Shown here: positions 1 to 11,805 of the stretch, piece by piece
How positions within the stretch are numbered: position 1 is the stretch's first letter
Layout of the letters: every line of letters begins with the position of its first letter
Source of the DNA: Blasia pusilla
Lineage: Eukaryota; Marchantiophyta; Marchantiopsida; Blasiales
Reading direction: 5' to 3'
Length of the DNA stretch: 64,000 nucleotides
NCBI GenBank assembly: GCA_050084515.1
Contig: CM114272.1
Location: 48,236,001-48,300,000 of the forward strand
Program-made: the position numbers and the translations under genes
Notes under the pieces: model-generated
Databases searched by the model: none
What the model was told of the DNA's origin: nothing
What the model saw: the letters and a program-made list of their open reading frames with translations, nothing else

Positions 1-1379
1 ATTTAGTCTATCATTTTGAAGAGACGTTCAGGAACAAAGAAATGCAATCGCTAACTTCGATGATATTTGTACTTTTTGCCTCATAAGAATTCGGGATTTT
101 AAGTTTTATTTCCTCGTTAAGCAACCTATGGGTATAAACATGCCTCCTCAAGTCGGTTCTAATACTATTTGTGAATTTTTCTTAATGCACAAACTTAAAG
201 TGATTTATATATATTTAATGGTTAAGATTAATTTTCCGGTTAGTTACCATGAAGGAATGATTACATATGGTTGTGCCGCCGTAATTATTCCCTCATAATA
301 ACTAACCGGATCATAAGTAAGTAATCATTCTTTAAAGATGAGGTTTTCTATAAAGAACGAAGAGCGTAAGTTGTAATATACGATTTAAAGTGGTGGAAAC
401 ATAATCCAATTTAAAGAAGTTTAAGCAAGTTGATATAACCATCGTTCAAAACATGGTAAAACGATAATTTTGATTATTTACAATATTTTGATATAAGTTC
501 ACAATGCTCTATGAAACAACCCATAATAATATCTTTGCTCAAATTTATCAATTATAACTTAAATAATTATTTACAATCCCAAAAATAAAGATGCCTTTAC
601 AATTCAAGACGATAGGGAATAATTTTCTTGTTATGATTAAAGGCTTTGCATAGATGAGGTATATGAATAAACACCCTTTATACTTAAGCTACAAGGAGAA
701 GATTAAGTTGTAGAAGATCCTTCCACCCTTCTTATCACTCCCTTGCATATTCGTTCCACTAATATTGATAAATTTGATAAATTTGACAAGTAATTATATG
801 TTGCATCCACTAAAAAAATTCAAGAAAATAATATAAAAAAGCTATAATTACGAAGGAGTAATAAATGCATAAGTGAGCATCATACTTAGTATGTAAATCA
901 TGAAAGGCTTTAGATAGGAATTTCGAGAAGTTGAAGAGTGAAAGATTTCAAAACTCACATTTTGGGCTCAGATTTTGGGACATGATGTGATAATGGGAAG
1001 ATATATTTGTCAATGTTGAAGAAGTAACCAATATTTTTGGAAATTTTGATCTTTGTTGTGGGGCCCATTATTATTTATTTTGAAAAACCTAATTATTTGA
1101 TGATGATGATGATATGAAATCTTTAGGGGGAAGAGATTACATCAGCATTTTTATCGGAAAGAGGCTTCAAAATGACTGTTGGAAAAAGGAAGAGTTTTAC
1201 CATGTATTATGAAAAACCATATCCTGCGTCGGATTATGGGATGCATTCATGTGGTGAAATTTTAAAAATTATCTACTACATACCCACATTTTCCTCATCT
1301 TGGGCCGAAAGGAAAACCCACAAACCACGTTTGATTATATTGCTCTGGCAAAAGCTAAAATCCTAAATTGTAACACTCA
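1..1379. other. AT-rich intergenic DNA, no gene seen
   Basis: Low-GC sequence with only short random open frames and no recognisable protein motif. The one structured element is an imperfect hairpin at 236-309, listed separately. It ends where the LTR begins at 1380. Confidence 0.6.
236..309. repeat. Imperfect 29-bp inverted repeat (hairpin)
   Basis: Arms 236-264 and 281-309 are reverse complements at 25 of 29 positions, separated by a 16-nt loop. The outer arm ends are CCGGTTAGTTA and TAACTAACCGG. It could be a small foldback element or a hairpin-RNA source; nothing in the sequence decides between these. Confidence 0.6.
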
Positions 1380-2024
1380 TGTCGTGCGCATATACATCGC
1401 TACATAGCATACATTGTTGTCACCGAACACACATACACAAACACGCACGATCCCATGCTAACTCATGGCATCCAAATAACGAGACAAGAAGCACTAAAAT
1501 ATCTCCAATAAAATAAGTAGATCCAATCTCTCTCAACACCATAACTCTCAAATGTGTGCACTCTCACATGTCTCTCTCAATGTCAAACCAAACCCACTCT
1601 CCTAATGAGAGGCTTGGGTTACACTCACAAGGCAAGGGACCATAGCTCCGCCGCCTCATGCCAAGAGGTTCAACAAAGAGATAATGAGCTCTCAAGCTCT
1701 CTCTCCTTGAGGTATATCCCTCCCCTCTCCCAAGTTCTCTTCGTGATAACCTATGCTCCCAAGTCACCTCCTTGGCTCTTGATCTGATGTAGAAGATCAA
1801 GGGCCCCTTATAAAAAATAGAAATCGACCACATACTTAAAATAGTACTTACATGAAATAGTAAGTTCATAAATATGGCTCCAAATGAGCCGAAACGAGGA
1901 GGAAACCTGCTCTCTCAAGTTTCCCCGCGCCTCAACATGCCATCCTCGACCTCCTGAGCATGTCCTCCACTACTCGCAAAGGCACTCTACTAGATCTCAC
2001 CAATCTATCCTAAAAGACGTGACA
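1380..2024 (-). mobile_element. Full-length LTR (645 bp), gypsy family, copy A
   Basis: The sequence runs from TGTCGTGCGC to GACGTGACA on the plus strand, so on the minus strand it starts TGTCA and ends CGACA, the usual TG...CA termini of an LTR. Two other copies in the window define it: 12022-12535 (same orientation, about 510 bp shared) and 45532-46171 (opposite orientation, nearly full length). It lies at the 3' side of gypsy element 1. An ACACT pair at 1373-1377 and 2022-2026 could be a target duplication, but it overlaps the LTR end, so I am not sure. Short open frames inside it are not genes. Confidence 0.75.
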
Positions 2025-2026
2025 CT

Positions 2027-2147
2027 TGTCGTGCGCATATACATCCGTACATAACATACATCGTTGTCATCGAACATCCACACAAACACGCACGATCCCA
2101 TGCTTACTCATGAAAAAGCGAGACAAGAAGTACCAAAATACCTCCAA
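2027..2147 (-). mobile_element. Partial LTR (3' part only), copy B
   Basis: Two bases after copy A the same LTR terminus starts again (TGTCGTGCGC) and matches 1380-1500 for about 120 bp. It then gives way to sequence found only inside gypsy elements. On the minus strand this places a U3-less LTR end between the element 1 interior and a complete LTR. It may be the original, truncated 3' LTR of element 1 with copy A next to it. Confidence 0.6.
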
Positions 2148-2423
2148 TCGCCCCCCTAGTTGGTAGTTAGGTCCCTCTAACTCCAGATAGCCATCTTTCC
2201 CTACCTACCATGACATACATCTCTCATACGCTAAGAGCAAGAAGGACGGGTGCTCATGTGGCCCCATCGTTAGTCGCCTTCTTGTCATCCATATCACACA
2301 CATAAGTCAGAATGTAGAACTACCTGCGCTACACATCCATCGTCCCTCAAGAATCCTAGTGAGAGATGGCGTCAAACATGCCATATGCCATCCTCTTGAA
2401 CATCCATCACAGACAAGCATAGT

Positions 2424-3454
2424 TGTCGTGACCCTCATAACCAAACAACACCAAATAGGCGCCAAACAAAACATCAGAACTTAAGTGAACTCACGCTGCG
2501 AGGTTTGCACTTTGGAGAGGCGTTTGGAAAAGTCTCTTGGAAAAGTTTAAGAGATGAAACGCGGAACAGAGTTGTGCGTTTCATGCATTAGTGGTCGCGA
2601 CCAGGAAACCTAGACCAAACGCGAGCCAAGACTTGAGATGAGTTGAGTCTTGGGAGGTTGGTTGCCAAAGAGGTGAGAACCAGTTTGGAACACGACTAGC
2701 GTTTCGGAGAATTTGACTGTGTTTAGGACCATAACGTTGAGCTCCAAGATGCGCTTGGAACAAGTAAGGGTGCGTTGGAAAGCTGATTTTGAGACGCTTC
2801 TAACGCACTAAAGATCTTAGAAAACTCATAAGTATAAGCTGAGATATTGGCAAAAAATGATTGAGAGAGCAATTGGGTTGAGGGCCAATTGGAGAGGCCC
2901 GGGTGTCTTTCCCTAAATATAGGGGGCCTCTGGAGATCTCCAGAAGTACTAGTAAGGGAGGAGTCTCTCCGAGATGTCTCGCAACACGAATCCCCACTTT
3001 GGGCGCCAAACGGCATTTCAGAGGCACGGGATGGAACGAGAGTTTGGCGTTGGAACTCGAAACCCAAACCTGATCCAAGGGAGTGGACTTTGTACGCCAA
3101 ACTTGGATTCCACCCCGAGATTCATTTTGTGCGAGTCTTGGTGAGGAACTAATTGGATGTCCATCGGACAGTTGGAATCGCTAGGCGCGAAATGTCGTTT
3201 CAGGTTCCTGAACCGACTAGAAAGTCTGTCCCAAGTCTTTCAAGATTTTCCCGTGTTGTAAACCGCAAAACTAGGAAGGTTGCGCTTGATGAGAGTCCAA
3301 GACGAGAACTCGAAAAGTATTCCCGCTGATTGATCAAAGACCCGACTAACCAAAATGCGTGTTTGGATGCAGATCAGCGTTGAGAGCGTGACCTACTGAA
3401 CGTACGCTTCCACAACAAACAAGATTAATGTTCAAGGAGAGTATGCGCACGACA
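2424..3454 (+). mobile_element. Solo LTR (1031 bp) nested in gypsy element 1
   Basis: The insert starts TGTCGTGACC and ends GCGCACGACA, with TG/CA termini, and is flanked by a perfect 5-bp duplication ATAGT (2419-2423 and 3455-3459). Element 2 has the uninterrupted site near 13260 (GCATAGTGG). No coding or second LTR is present, so this is a solo LTR left by recombination between the ends of a full element. Its 3' end resembles that of LTR copy A (TATGCGCACGACA), which suggests plus orientation and a related family. Open frames inside it (for example 2723-3100) are not supported as genes. Confidence 0.85.
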
Positions 3455-4766
3455 ATAGTGGCTACACCATGGGCGAAACCACACAACATACATCTCGAGC
3501 CTGCAGGAACTACTGCTAAGCTATGATCAATTGTACCGTCAATATTCGGAAGATGACATGGCGCATAGTTACGCACATGATCCTTCCAAACCATACCATC
3601 TCGTCGCTCCAATAAGAGAACACCGGATGGCAAAATCTCACGCACTCTCAAGATGGTGTGCCCTGTAGTCACATCCAACGTCGTGGATGCCGTTTGTTGC
3701 AAGTAGACATTGTCTCCTTGATGAAACCTCCGGATAGTAGGTTGATAACCATCTCCTCAAATAGTCGCATACCTCAATGTATCCCGATGTTGCATAATCG
3801 CCAAGTTCTCAAACGCCATGGGCATCACTCTCCAAATCAACTCAGCCCTCTGAGAACATGCTCACATCCATAGATGAGGGTCATCAAGGTTCAACACCTC
3901 ACCAACATCTCGACGCATGGCCGTAGGTAAATCTGGCTCTCGGCCATACAAAGCCAAGTACGGTGAGAAAGACACTAAGGATGCCTCCCTACTGAATCTG
4001 TATCGTATCTCCAACCATGGCAACTAAAGGTCCCAATCTCCTAGGTGACCTCTCTTCAAGCCATACTTGCGTAATCCCTTCTTCACCATCTCTGTGCTAG
4101 TCCATCCGCCTCAGAATGATCTCGCAAAGTGGTGCGGTGGTCGATCAGCGCCTGATCACACAAGACCTGAAACTCCCCGTGAAACTTTATACCCTGGTCT
4201 GTCAACACCTCAACTGGTGCACCGTAATGACTCAACACTCGATCTAGGAAGGCATATGCTACTCCCTCACTCGCTTTGTCAAACAATGTAACCAACTCTA
4301 TCCACTTTGAGAAATGCTTCACCATCATTAACACATAATGACTATACCGATCCGTCAAAGGCAAAGGTCCTGCAAAATCCAACCTCCATCTATAACCTAA
4401 ACCCATGATCGAAGGTGGATGCAACTATGGAGTCGGAGCATTGAACGATGCTCGGACTCAATCACACACCATGCACCAGACAACAAACTACTGAACGTCA
4501 ATCTGCATACCTCGCCACCAATACTGTATATGGAGCAAGCTGTACGTCCGCTTTATTCCAAAATGACACAACTCCTCGTGGGCATGACGCACCAAAGGTG
4601 CTCTCTGCGAAGGATGAGGCACCGCACGCACTCTACCATCCTCCCAAACTCGCAACACATGTGTCCCCTCCCACCAGAACCATCTAGCTCGCTGTAGGAT
4701 GTGATCTCGCTTTCTAAAATCCATTGTGCTCGCGACGCAGCCAGTACGCAGGTACTCCAAGACCAC
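3455..4766 (-). pseudogene. Gypsy element 1 integrase region, broken
   Basis: Minus-strand fragments at 4488-4766, 4083-4424 and 3460-3702 follow the integrase plan. The first holds the H2C2 zinc-binding part (HAHEELCHFG and following), the second the catalytic core with LDFAGPL and LTDQG, and the third a C-terminal region with a KDHVRN...APCHLPNIDGTID block. The two visible core aspartates are present. The position where gypsy integrases normally have the last catalytic Glu (ADGLAER-type) reads ADGLAQR. Frames change between fragments and stops intervene, so no full enzyme can be made. The nested solo LTR cuts the sequence downstream of it. Confidence 0.8.
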
Positions 4767-5080
4767 TCCATTGTCTGAATGTCTCGGCCACCTATCGTCT
4801 CCTCACCGGCCTCTGGATCTTAGGACTCTCCATCAAACCTCGCCATCGAAGTCTCAGCAATATGGCTCTCCATAGGCTGACGCATGCCCTCCTAACACCA
4901 ATTCCTCATCACTCTCACCATGCCAACGAGCTCCAGTTACATCTCGCTGACTCGGGCATGGGTTACGGCTCAAACCATCTGCATCCTGGTTCAGCGTCCC
5001 AAGTCTGTGCACCACCTAGAAGTCATAATCCTACAAAAAAGCCCACTTCGCAAGCTTCCCTGTAATCTTGTGGGACTCCA

Positions 5081-6160
5081 TCAACCACTTAAGTGGTTGA
5101 TGATCAGTAATGATGGTAAAGAGATTGCCGAACATATAACATCTGAAATATGCGACAACCCACAGTGCAGCCAAACACTCACCTCATACGAGCTATACTT
5201 TGCCTCTACAACGTTGTTCGAGCGACTAACGTAAGTCACCATGAACTCTCTACCATCATCGTCATGTTGGGTGAACACAACTCGAAGCCCCAACATGCTC
5301 CAATCGGTATGCAATTGGAAAGGACGCACCCTGATCGGTCTTCTTAATATAGGTACGGACGTCAATATATCCTTGAGCAGCTGAAATGCTCTCTCTTGCT
5401 CATCCCCCCAGTGCCACTCTTGATCCACCTTGGTCAGCAATGTCAACGGCTTCGCAATCGAGCTGCAACCCTTGACGAACCCTCGATATAAGTTCGCCAA
5501 TCCCATGAATGCACAAACTTGACTCACATCTGTAGGGCGTGGAATGCGTGAAATAGCCTCTACGTTTGTCCGCTACATACCAAGACCAGTTGGGTATATC
5601 GTATGATCCAAGTACTCAATCTGGTCGTAGAAGAACTTGCACTTGCCTAGATGGATCTTCAGCCCATGTTATTGCAATCGTCGAAACACCTCCTCTAGAT
5701 GTCACTCTTGCTCCTCAACCGTGGCGCTAAAGACTTCGATATTGTCAATATAACACCAAGCAAAATCTAGACCTACCAAGATCCTATCCATGATCCTCTA
5801 AAACTCAGCTAGGGCGTTTCTTTAACCCAAATGGTAAGAACCGCCAGTGGTACAAGAAATCCTTCTCGTGAGGATTGATGCCCCAAAATGCCGTCTTCTG
5901 CCTGTCCTCCAATCTATTAGGCAGCTGATGGTATCCGGCGCGAAGATCTTACAAACTAAAGACCTTTGCATGCCCAATAGCATCAAAGATCTCCTCATGA
6001 GTGGGCATGGCATACTTATCGGACTTCGTCTGCCAATTGATAGGTTGGTAATCTCCACACATCCACCTATCCGTCCAATTGCCATGCACATCCTTCTTGG
6101 CGGGCATGATAGTGGCAGATGCATACTCTCCATGCAACATCTCCACTAGTCGAGCGCCAA
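5081..6160 (-). pseudogene. Gypsy element 1 reverse transcriptase and RNase H, broken
   Basis: Fragments at 5949-6146 (fingers/palm start, MCGDYQPIN...SDKY) and 5081-5527 (connection and RNase H start, with FMGLANLYRGFVKG and LHTDWSMLG) belong to a Ty3/gypsy polymerase. The active-site box lies at 5741-5752 and reads YIDN instead of the family's YIDD, so the second catalytic Asp is lost. A KWLM block at about 5081-5100 continues the RNase H domain in another frame. Several arginines of the family read Gln or Trp, as expected from CpG/CHG decay. Confidence 0.85.
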
Positions 6161-7982
6161 CCGAGACTTGGCTCCTACTCTAAATCAGATCCCTCTCCAT
6201 GTCACTATACATGTAGGGTCGTCGAAAGATTTCCGTGTCACTCGAAAACTCAATGCGGATCCCTAGACCCTTCTACGTATCCAAATTATGCATACTAAAT
6301 GCAAAACAACTCCTATAACTCGTAAGGAACTCGTGTATCTGGCTCCACTCTCCTCCTGTCAACTTAGGGCCTATATCTAGCTCCCAAATCTCCATTGTGA
6401 CTACGGAAGGACTCTCTAGCGCGGGTGCCGGTGGTTGCTATGGTGCAACCCCATCTCGGACAAAAAAACTCGATTGCTCCCTTGTAGCCAATTGCAAAAG
6501 CGGATCTCCATTTGCAATACCCGAAACCATCTCAATGTTGTGGCTACCATCTCCTGGTGTACCTGCAAAACATCCCAAGAAGTCCAAGGGTGTCTCTCCC
6601 AATCACCCTTGGTGTGTCGATCTCCTCCGGTCTCGCCCCCAGCCACTGCCTCAACCGTCTTGGTACGCATGGGGCTCACCAATGCAACTACTATGATCTA
6701 TCGCATCCTCAAACGACGCTACTCAGCTACGCCTAAGCGTAGCTTAGCAGCGTCTTGTGGGAAATCCCATCACTCGACTTGCTAATCGGAGTTGGGCTCC
6801 ACCAACCTTTGTACTTGGTCATCCCAAACCAAGCCAAGTCTGGCCTCCTTGAATGCATAGGAAGCGGGAAAACTCACCAATGTGGAAAAGGCTGCCCGTG
6901 GCATGCCAATCTTGTTGACCACAGTCAACGGCGGTCGATCATCGTGCCTCACTGCCTGTGATCAACGACCCGGATCCAATATGGAATCCATCTATAACTG
7001 AGAGGGGCAATCCACTCGCGCATATGCCCTTCACAACACCTCGTGTGGGACCAAGTTGGTTCATCAAAGACGCGACGGTTTGCTCTAGAATCTACACTTG
7101 CCGCATCCAAAAACACTGCCGGGCCAATCCATGCGCGCACCTGATGTGCACTCGTCACCACGCGAGACCTCGAAGCGCCCAAAATCGGCACATTATCCAA
7201 AACGTATGATGGAGAACAAGACTGATGCTCCTGCGAGTGTCACAAAATCCACATCATCTCCCAAAACAACTTGGACCGAGTATCACCTAACCCGCTACCT
7301 CGTCCAACACTTGATTGGCCCTGACACGGCCAACCAGAAATGACCAAATCTATGGCCGCTATCCTGGGCCCCCAACAATGAAATATCCCTGAGTAGGAAA
7401 CTCTGATATCCCTGGACAGCGGACGCAGACAACAAGTCGGGAAAACGAAGGCATAACTACGCCACATGATGAAGTGAAGCGCGGTTTACAACATCATCAA
7501 TCTCCACATATAGGTATTTCTCCACGCGCACTCCAGACTACCAAACAGTAACTAACCCAGTGTTGATCGCTCCAAAGAGATCCAACACCCAAATACCCTT
7601 CTCTCGGATGCACCACACAATCGAGGTGGTGTCCTAAGGGGTCAGAGCAGCACTCCTGGCTACCTGAGGTTCCTCTGACCCATCACACTCTGGTGCAAAC
7701 GTCTCACTCCGCGCGGTCTGCACATGCTCAGTGGCTAAGCGTCAAAGCTCCTCACTCGAGCCCCAAAGCGGCACCTCTCCTCCACGGACTAATGCGGCTA
7801 CCATGACACTCCTCTCCAGAGAAATGTCAAGAATGGGAGTATCCTCTGCATGGACATGTCCCTCAATCAAATCACTAGGCCAAGTGATGGCACCGCTAAA
7901 TGCTGCTTAGATCGCCATCTCTCCTGGCCATCGCTCGATCACTAGACTTGTGAATCAAACGGATAATGAGCTAAGGTGCCCA

Positions 7983-8354
7983 TCACTTGACTACCGTCTG
8001 GTCTGTAGGATGCTGACTCCTCCCAGTAATCCAAGAAAACCCCATCGGATATAACATTGCTCTACCAACCAAGACGTCGTAGGACTCTACATCACTCACT
8101 ATCGCCTTGGCTTGCATCACGGACTCATCTCTAGGATGTCCCGGGCGAATCCTCACCACGACCTTATGTCCGCTAATATACTGGGTGGTACTCGCACCAC
8201 CCAAGGATTTTTGTATCCGAAATGGACAACGCTCCACATCGGCTCTCGTCAAGCCTAATCCTCTAAATGATGCTTTCCCCAACATCAAGGGTTGCGCTCC
8301 TAGATTCAACAAGACGCGCTGCGGACTAAAAACTCTACCTCCTAGACTCACCAA
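7983..8354 (-). pseudogene. Gypsy element 1 aspartic protease region
   Basis: A 123-residue open frame matches the retropepsin segment of element 2. Where retropepsins have the catalytic D-S/T-G (element 2 reads LLDSGGQ), this copy reads LLNLGAQ, so the nucleophile Asp is replaced. Downstream it keeps the conserved ADVERCPF and SYDVLVGRAML blocks. It sits between gag and reverse transcriptase, as expected for a gypsy polyprotein. Confidence 0.7.
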
Positions 8355-9189
8355 CTAGAAGACCTCTCCCTGGTTATCCAACAACACAACACCAGGAGAA
8401 GCCATGGCACGCTCTATCGCGGGTCTAGAGGGCATCTCCGCCATCCTAGCAGCTACAGCCTGCCATGAATCTGACGTGGACGGCGCGAGCATCCGCTCCA
8501 AGGGCAGGTCCATCACCTCCTCTTCAATCACCCCTGAACGTGATGCAGAAACTCCAACTCCAGGCTCACATAGCATAGCGGCCAGCCGGAATAGCTGGCG
8601 GGCGTACCTCCTAATGTCATAACATCGAAAGCAAAAAATAGCAGAGCACGGTACACCATCGTGGCCGTCCCCAACATCGTACTCGACACATGCTCCTCTT
8701 GAGCATCAGCAATAGGAGTCGTTGCACTCGTTTCTCCCATTGCCCTTTGTGCCTGCACAACAATAACATCACCAACTCTCAAGGAACTCTGATCAAGACC
8801 CTTGGATGGGGTCCTCATTGCCTCGGACAACGTGAAAGACTGAGGAAGCCTTGTCTGTTTCCTGGCTTCCCCTCGTTTTGGATCCAACTCTACGGTTGCT
8901 CCACGCGTCACAATTACGGCGGCCTCCATAGGGCAATCTCGCATATCCAACCAGGATCCTCCATATCTCTGGCTGCTCCATATGATGTCAATGCCATAGT
9001 GGAATATGCTTGTGTAGTTGCTGTATCTGAGCAGCCATCCCAGCCTCACGCCTGACGTCTCCCTCGATGCGTTTAGGTGGTGGCACTGTATCTCCTCCAT
9101 GGGCATCTCCACCACCCTATCGGGCAACTCTAGCTCCTCGTCCCCCAACGGGATCACTGGTGCACAATCTCTAGGCCCACCCGGACCGG

Positions 9190-10208
9190 CTACTTGCTCT
9201 GATGCCCTCTCACGCCCTCGGTCTGGATGTTACTCAGGGTGTAAACTAAAACACCAGGCGTGTATGTGACCATACCTCTTACAATAGTCACACTAATAAC
9301 CTCTTGATGCAACACCATCTCCTCCTCCATGTTGATGCACACGTCCATGACCCTGACGAGTGCAATCACGCTGATGATGGGCTCCACCACATGACCAACA
9401 AATAATCGGAGGTGGCTGCAGCTGAGACGCATATGAAGGCGCAGGTCTCTGTGACACGGCCTCCCGTATCCTCCTTAAGCTTGTGGTGCCACAATCGACC
9501 TATCTATGAGTCCACGTTGCATCATTGGTGGTGCAGATAATCGTGACTTATCTCGCCCACAACCCATGGTGGCTACGCTCTCCTCCGCCATGTTGCGCTC
9601 AATGTTCTCCGCGGTCCTAAAAACATCTCTCAACGTAAGTGAGGTGCTCATAAGAAGCACCCCCTCCCGCACCTGTGTTCACCGCGTCCGGTTCAGCATC
9701 ACATACCATGACTGGATAGCCTTAGCCTCTGTCACCTCCTAAGTGACGTTGATCAACCAGCGTAAGCGAGTGTAAGCCTCACGCAAACTCTCACCTGGGT
9801 GCCTCTGGAAGTTGTGGATGTTCCGCAACTTCTCCGTCCATACCCCTTGGTAGCTGGCCCTCAACTCAGCGAAGAACTCAACCACAAGGTTGAACCTAGG
9901 ACGAGCTTGACTAGACGGTGCAACTGCTCCAGTGTGAGTGACCCCTCCTAAAACATCACTAGTGGAAGAGGAAGTAGCCTCTCTTGACTCCTCCTCCTCA
10001 TCTGGGAACGGCTCCGTCCATGACATATAGTGTGGGTCATAGTAGAGTCATCATGCCTCAATCTTGTGGGCATATCTGTGGGATAACTCATGGTTACCGT
10101 TCATGGCCGCCCCTTCTAAATGCTGGAATATATCGTTCCATGTTGTAAACCGGTTCAACTCTCTAGAGTTCCTTGCCCGCTGTGAGTCACACCAACTCCT
10201 AAACTCCG
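9190..10208 (-). pseudogene. Gypsy element 1 gag (capsid and zinc knuckle), broken
   Basis: The frame 9739-10026 gives a retrotransposon gag capsid segment (FFAELRASYQGVWTEKL, then PGESLREAYTRLRWL). Further on, in another frame, minus strand 9292-9251 encodes an intact CCHC zinc knuckle: C-x2-C-x4-H-x4-C (CDYCKRYGHIHAWC). An acidic and serine-rich stretch (DEEEESREATSSST) precedes the capsid part, as in element 2. Homology to element 2 stops near 10208, before the gag start, so the N-terminus is missing or diverged. Confidence 0.75.
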
Positions 10209-11795
10209 TTGATCACTAACACACTTCTCTACATGCTCCCCCTCATCTAAAGACGACACAGAAGGAGATCAAGGTGGTCTATCATGTGGAGACCCTCGAA
10301 ACCTCGCACCACTCCGGGTAAACCCTCCAGAGCTACTTTCAGGTCCATTACCTTGCCTCTCAAAATCCTGAAAGGATGCCGTGATGGACCTCGTGCCCCT
10401 CTCACACGATCACTCTCAATCTCGCAAGTAATCTCTCAATCACTAAAACTAAACATGCGGCACTCAACCACACTCTCTCACATGAGACGTGTGTTGTGCG
10501 GCAACAAGCGCCGCAGTATGGAAATCCAACTGATCTATCGTCTCATCGACCAACCATCCTCAACTTTGGACATCCCACATAGGTCTATGTCCCCTAAATC
10601 CATACATTATGGATGCTCTCAACATCGGCACAAAACCCAATATCCCAAATAACTTCCCAATACCCGAAAATCCGTCACACGCGCAGGGTTAGAGACCAAA
10701 ATGAGTAACTTGACAATAATGATGATGTTGCTGCTCGGCAACTGCAAATCTCGACCCGAACTTGGTCGTGAAGATAACTCCTCCAATCAGCAAGTCGTAC
10801 TCCTCTCGTATTGACGCTGCTCAAACCTCCTCGATGTGCGGTGCAAGTTAAACGGTTCGGTGCGGCACGGAACGGCACTCGGGAATGGGATGCGGCACTC
10901 GGCAACATACCCTCCTCAATGAGCAATTCACACACTCTGCTCCTTAGTGAAGGAGGAGCCCCACAATCAATACAATACGGCGCGATGCAACCACGAGAGG
11001 CACGGCGCAACAATCAGCAGCGCGTTGCGGCTACGGACCTCACGGCATCGTACTCGATTGTCATCGAGCAGCTACCAATCACAACATAGCAACATGAAAT
11101 GAAAACTCAATCACCATAACCCGAGGTCACCTGCTCTCACCGGTTGATGACAAAACTGCGATGACGGTGGCGGCCAAAACAAAGTACGTGTTGGCGGCGC
11201 AAGTCAAAGAATCAACGATCGCCGTGGAAGACCTTCCACTCTGTAATGGCGGAAATGGCAACCAAGGGTGGACAACGGCCAAACGCGGCTCTGAGCAGCA
11301 CTAGGCGGAGGTGGCAGCCGACGATGGACGATAGACGGTGGATCGTTGATGGTGATGGTGGACCGTTGATGATTGACTATCAAAGGTGACGGTTGACCGT
11401 TGACGACGTACCATTGCCGATGACTATGACGGCGACGGCCGCCACCACTTTCAAACCCTAAACCTTGGTTAAGGGTTTGAACAATTTAACCTTAAAAATT
11501 GCCCAACAATGGCGGTTTTGCAAGATTGATCATAACATTTTGCTGGCAACTCCAAATTGCACATCGTCTGTTGCACAGGGTGCACAGCTTAACGATCTAC
11601 AACGGCGTCAATAAATATTTTGAATCAAATATTTGATTAAAAGCTGACGGGGACTGTTATAAATCCCAACGTCTTTTCTCTTACATAAAATTCGACAGTG
11701 CTTCCGTGCTGATTTCTCCCAACAAAAATGTAAAACATATTAGAGCATAAATTAGCAAGCTACATGGTGCCCCCGAGAGCACCAGTATGGAGAAA
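10209..11795 (-). other. Element 1 leader / non-coding, GC-richer
   Basis: This stretch lies between the gag remnant and the possible primer-binding site. It has no counterpart in element 2. It contains degenerate short repeats around GTTGACCGTTGA and CGGTGGACCGTTGATG at about 11330-11410 and a run of GGCAC-type words at 10850-10910. Open frames of about 110 codons on both strands (10675-11089) show no recognisable domain, and I do not call them genes. Confidence 0.45.
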
Positions 11796-11805
11796 TCTGA
11801 TACCA
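11796..11805 (-). other. Possible primer-binding site (initiator-Met tRNA type)
   Basis: The minus strand reads TGGTATCAGA, the first ten bases of the primer-binding site complementary to the 3' end of plant initiator-Met tRNA, which many plant LTR elements use. It lies just inside the LTR-like block 11806-12535, where a primer-binding site belongs. The match does not continue past ten bases and the preceding bases are not a clean CA end. Confidence 0.45.

Larger units (their letters stand above)
2027..11805 (-). mobile_element. Ty3/gypsy retrotransposon, element 1 (decayed)
   Basis: Read on the minus strand the order is leader, gag, aspartic protease, reverse transcriptase, RNase H, integrase, then LTR sequence. 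Integrase after RNase H is the Ty3/gypsy order. All coding parts are broken by stops and frameshifts. About 6.8 kb of the interior (3455-10208) is colinear with element 2 (about 13250-20066). A 1.03 kb solo LTR is inserted near the 3' end. The 5' side carries a possible primer-binding site and LTR sequence at 11796-12535. Confidence 0.85.

Noticed and set aside
1564-1869. 101-codon minus frame with counterparts at 12059-12310 and 45757-45999
   Set aside because: Conserved only because it lies in three copies of the same LTR; it is U3/R sequence, not a gene.
2723-3152. Overlapping frames of about 90-125 codons on both strands
   Set aside because: Lie entirely inside the solo LTR 2424-3454 and show no domain.
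10675-11089. Two overlapping frames of about 100 codons in the element 1 leader
   Set aside because: GC-rich leader with short repeats; both strands equally open, no motif.
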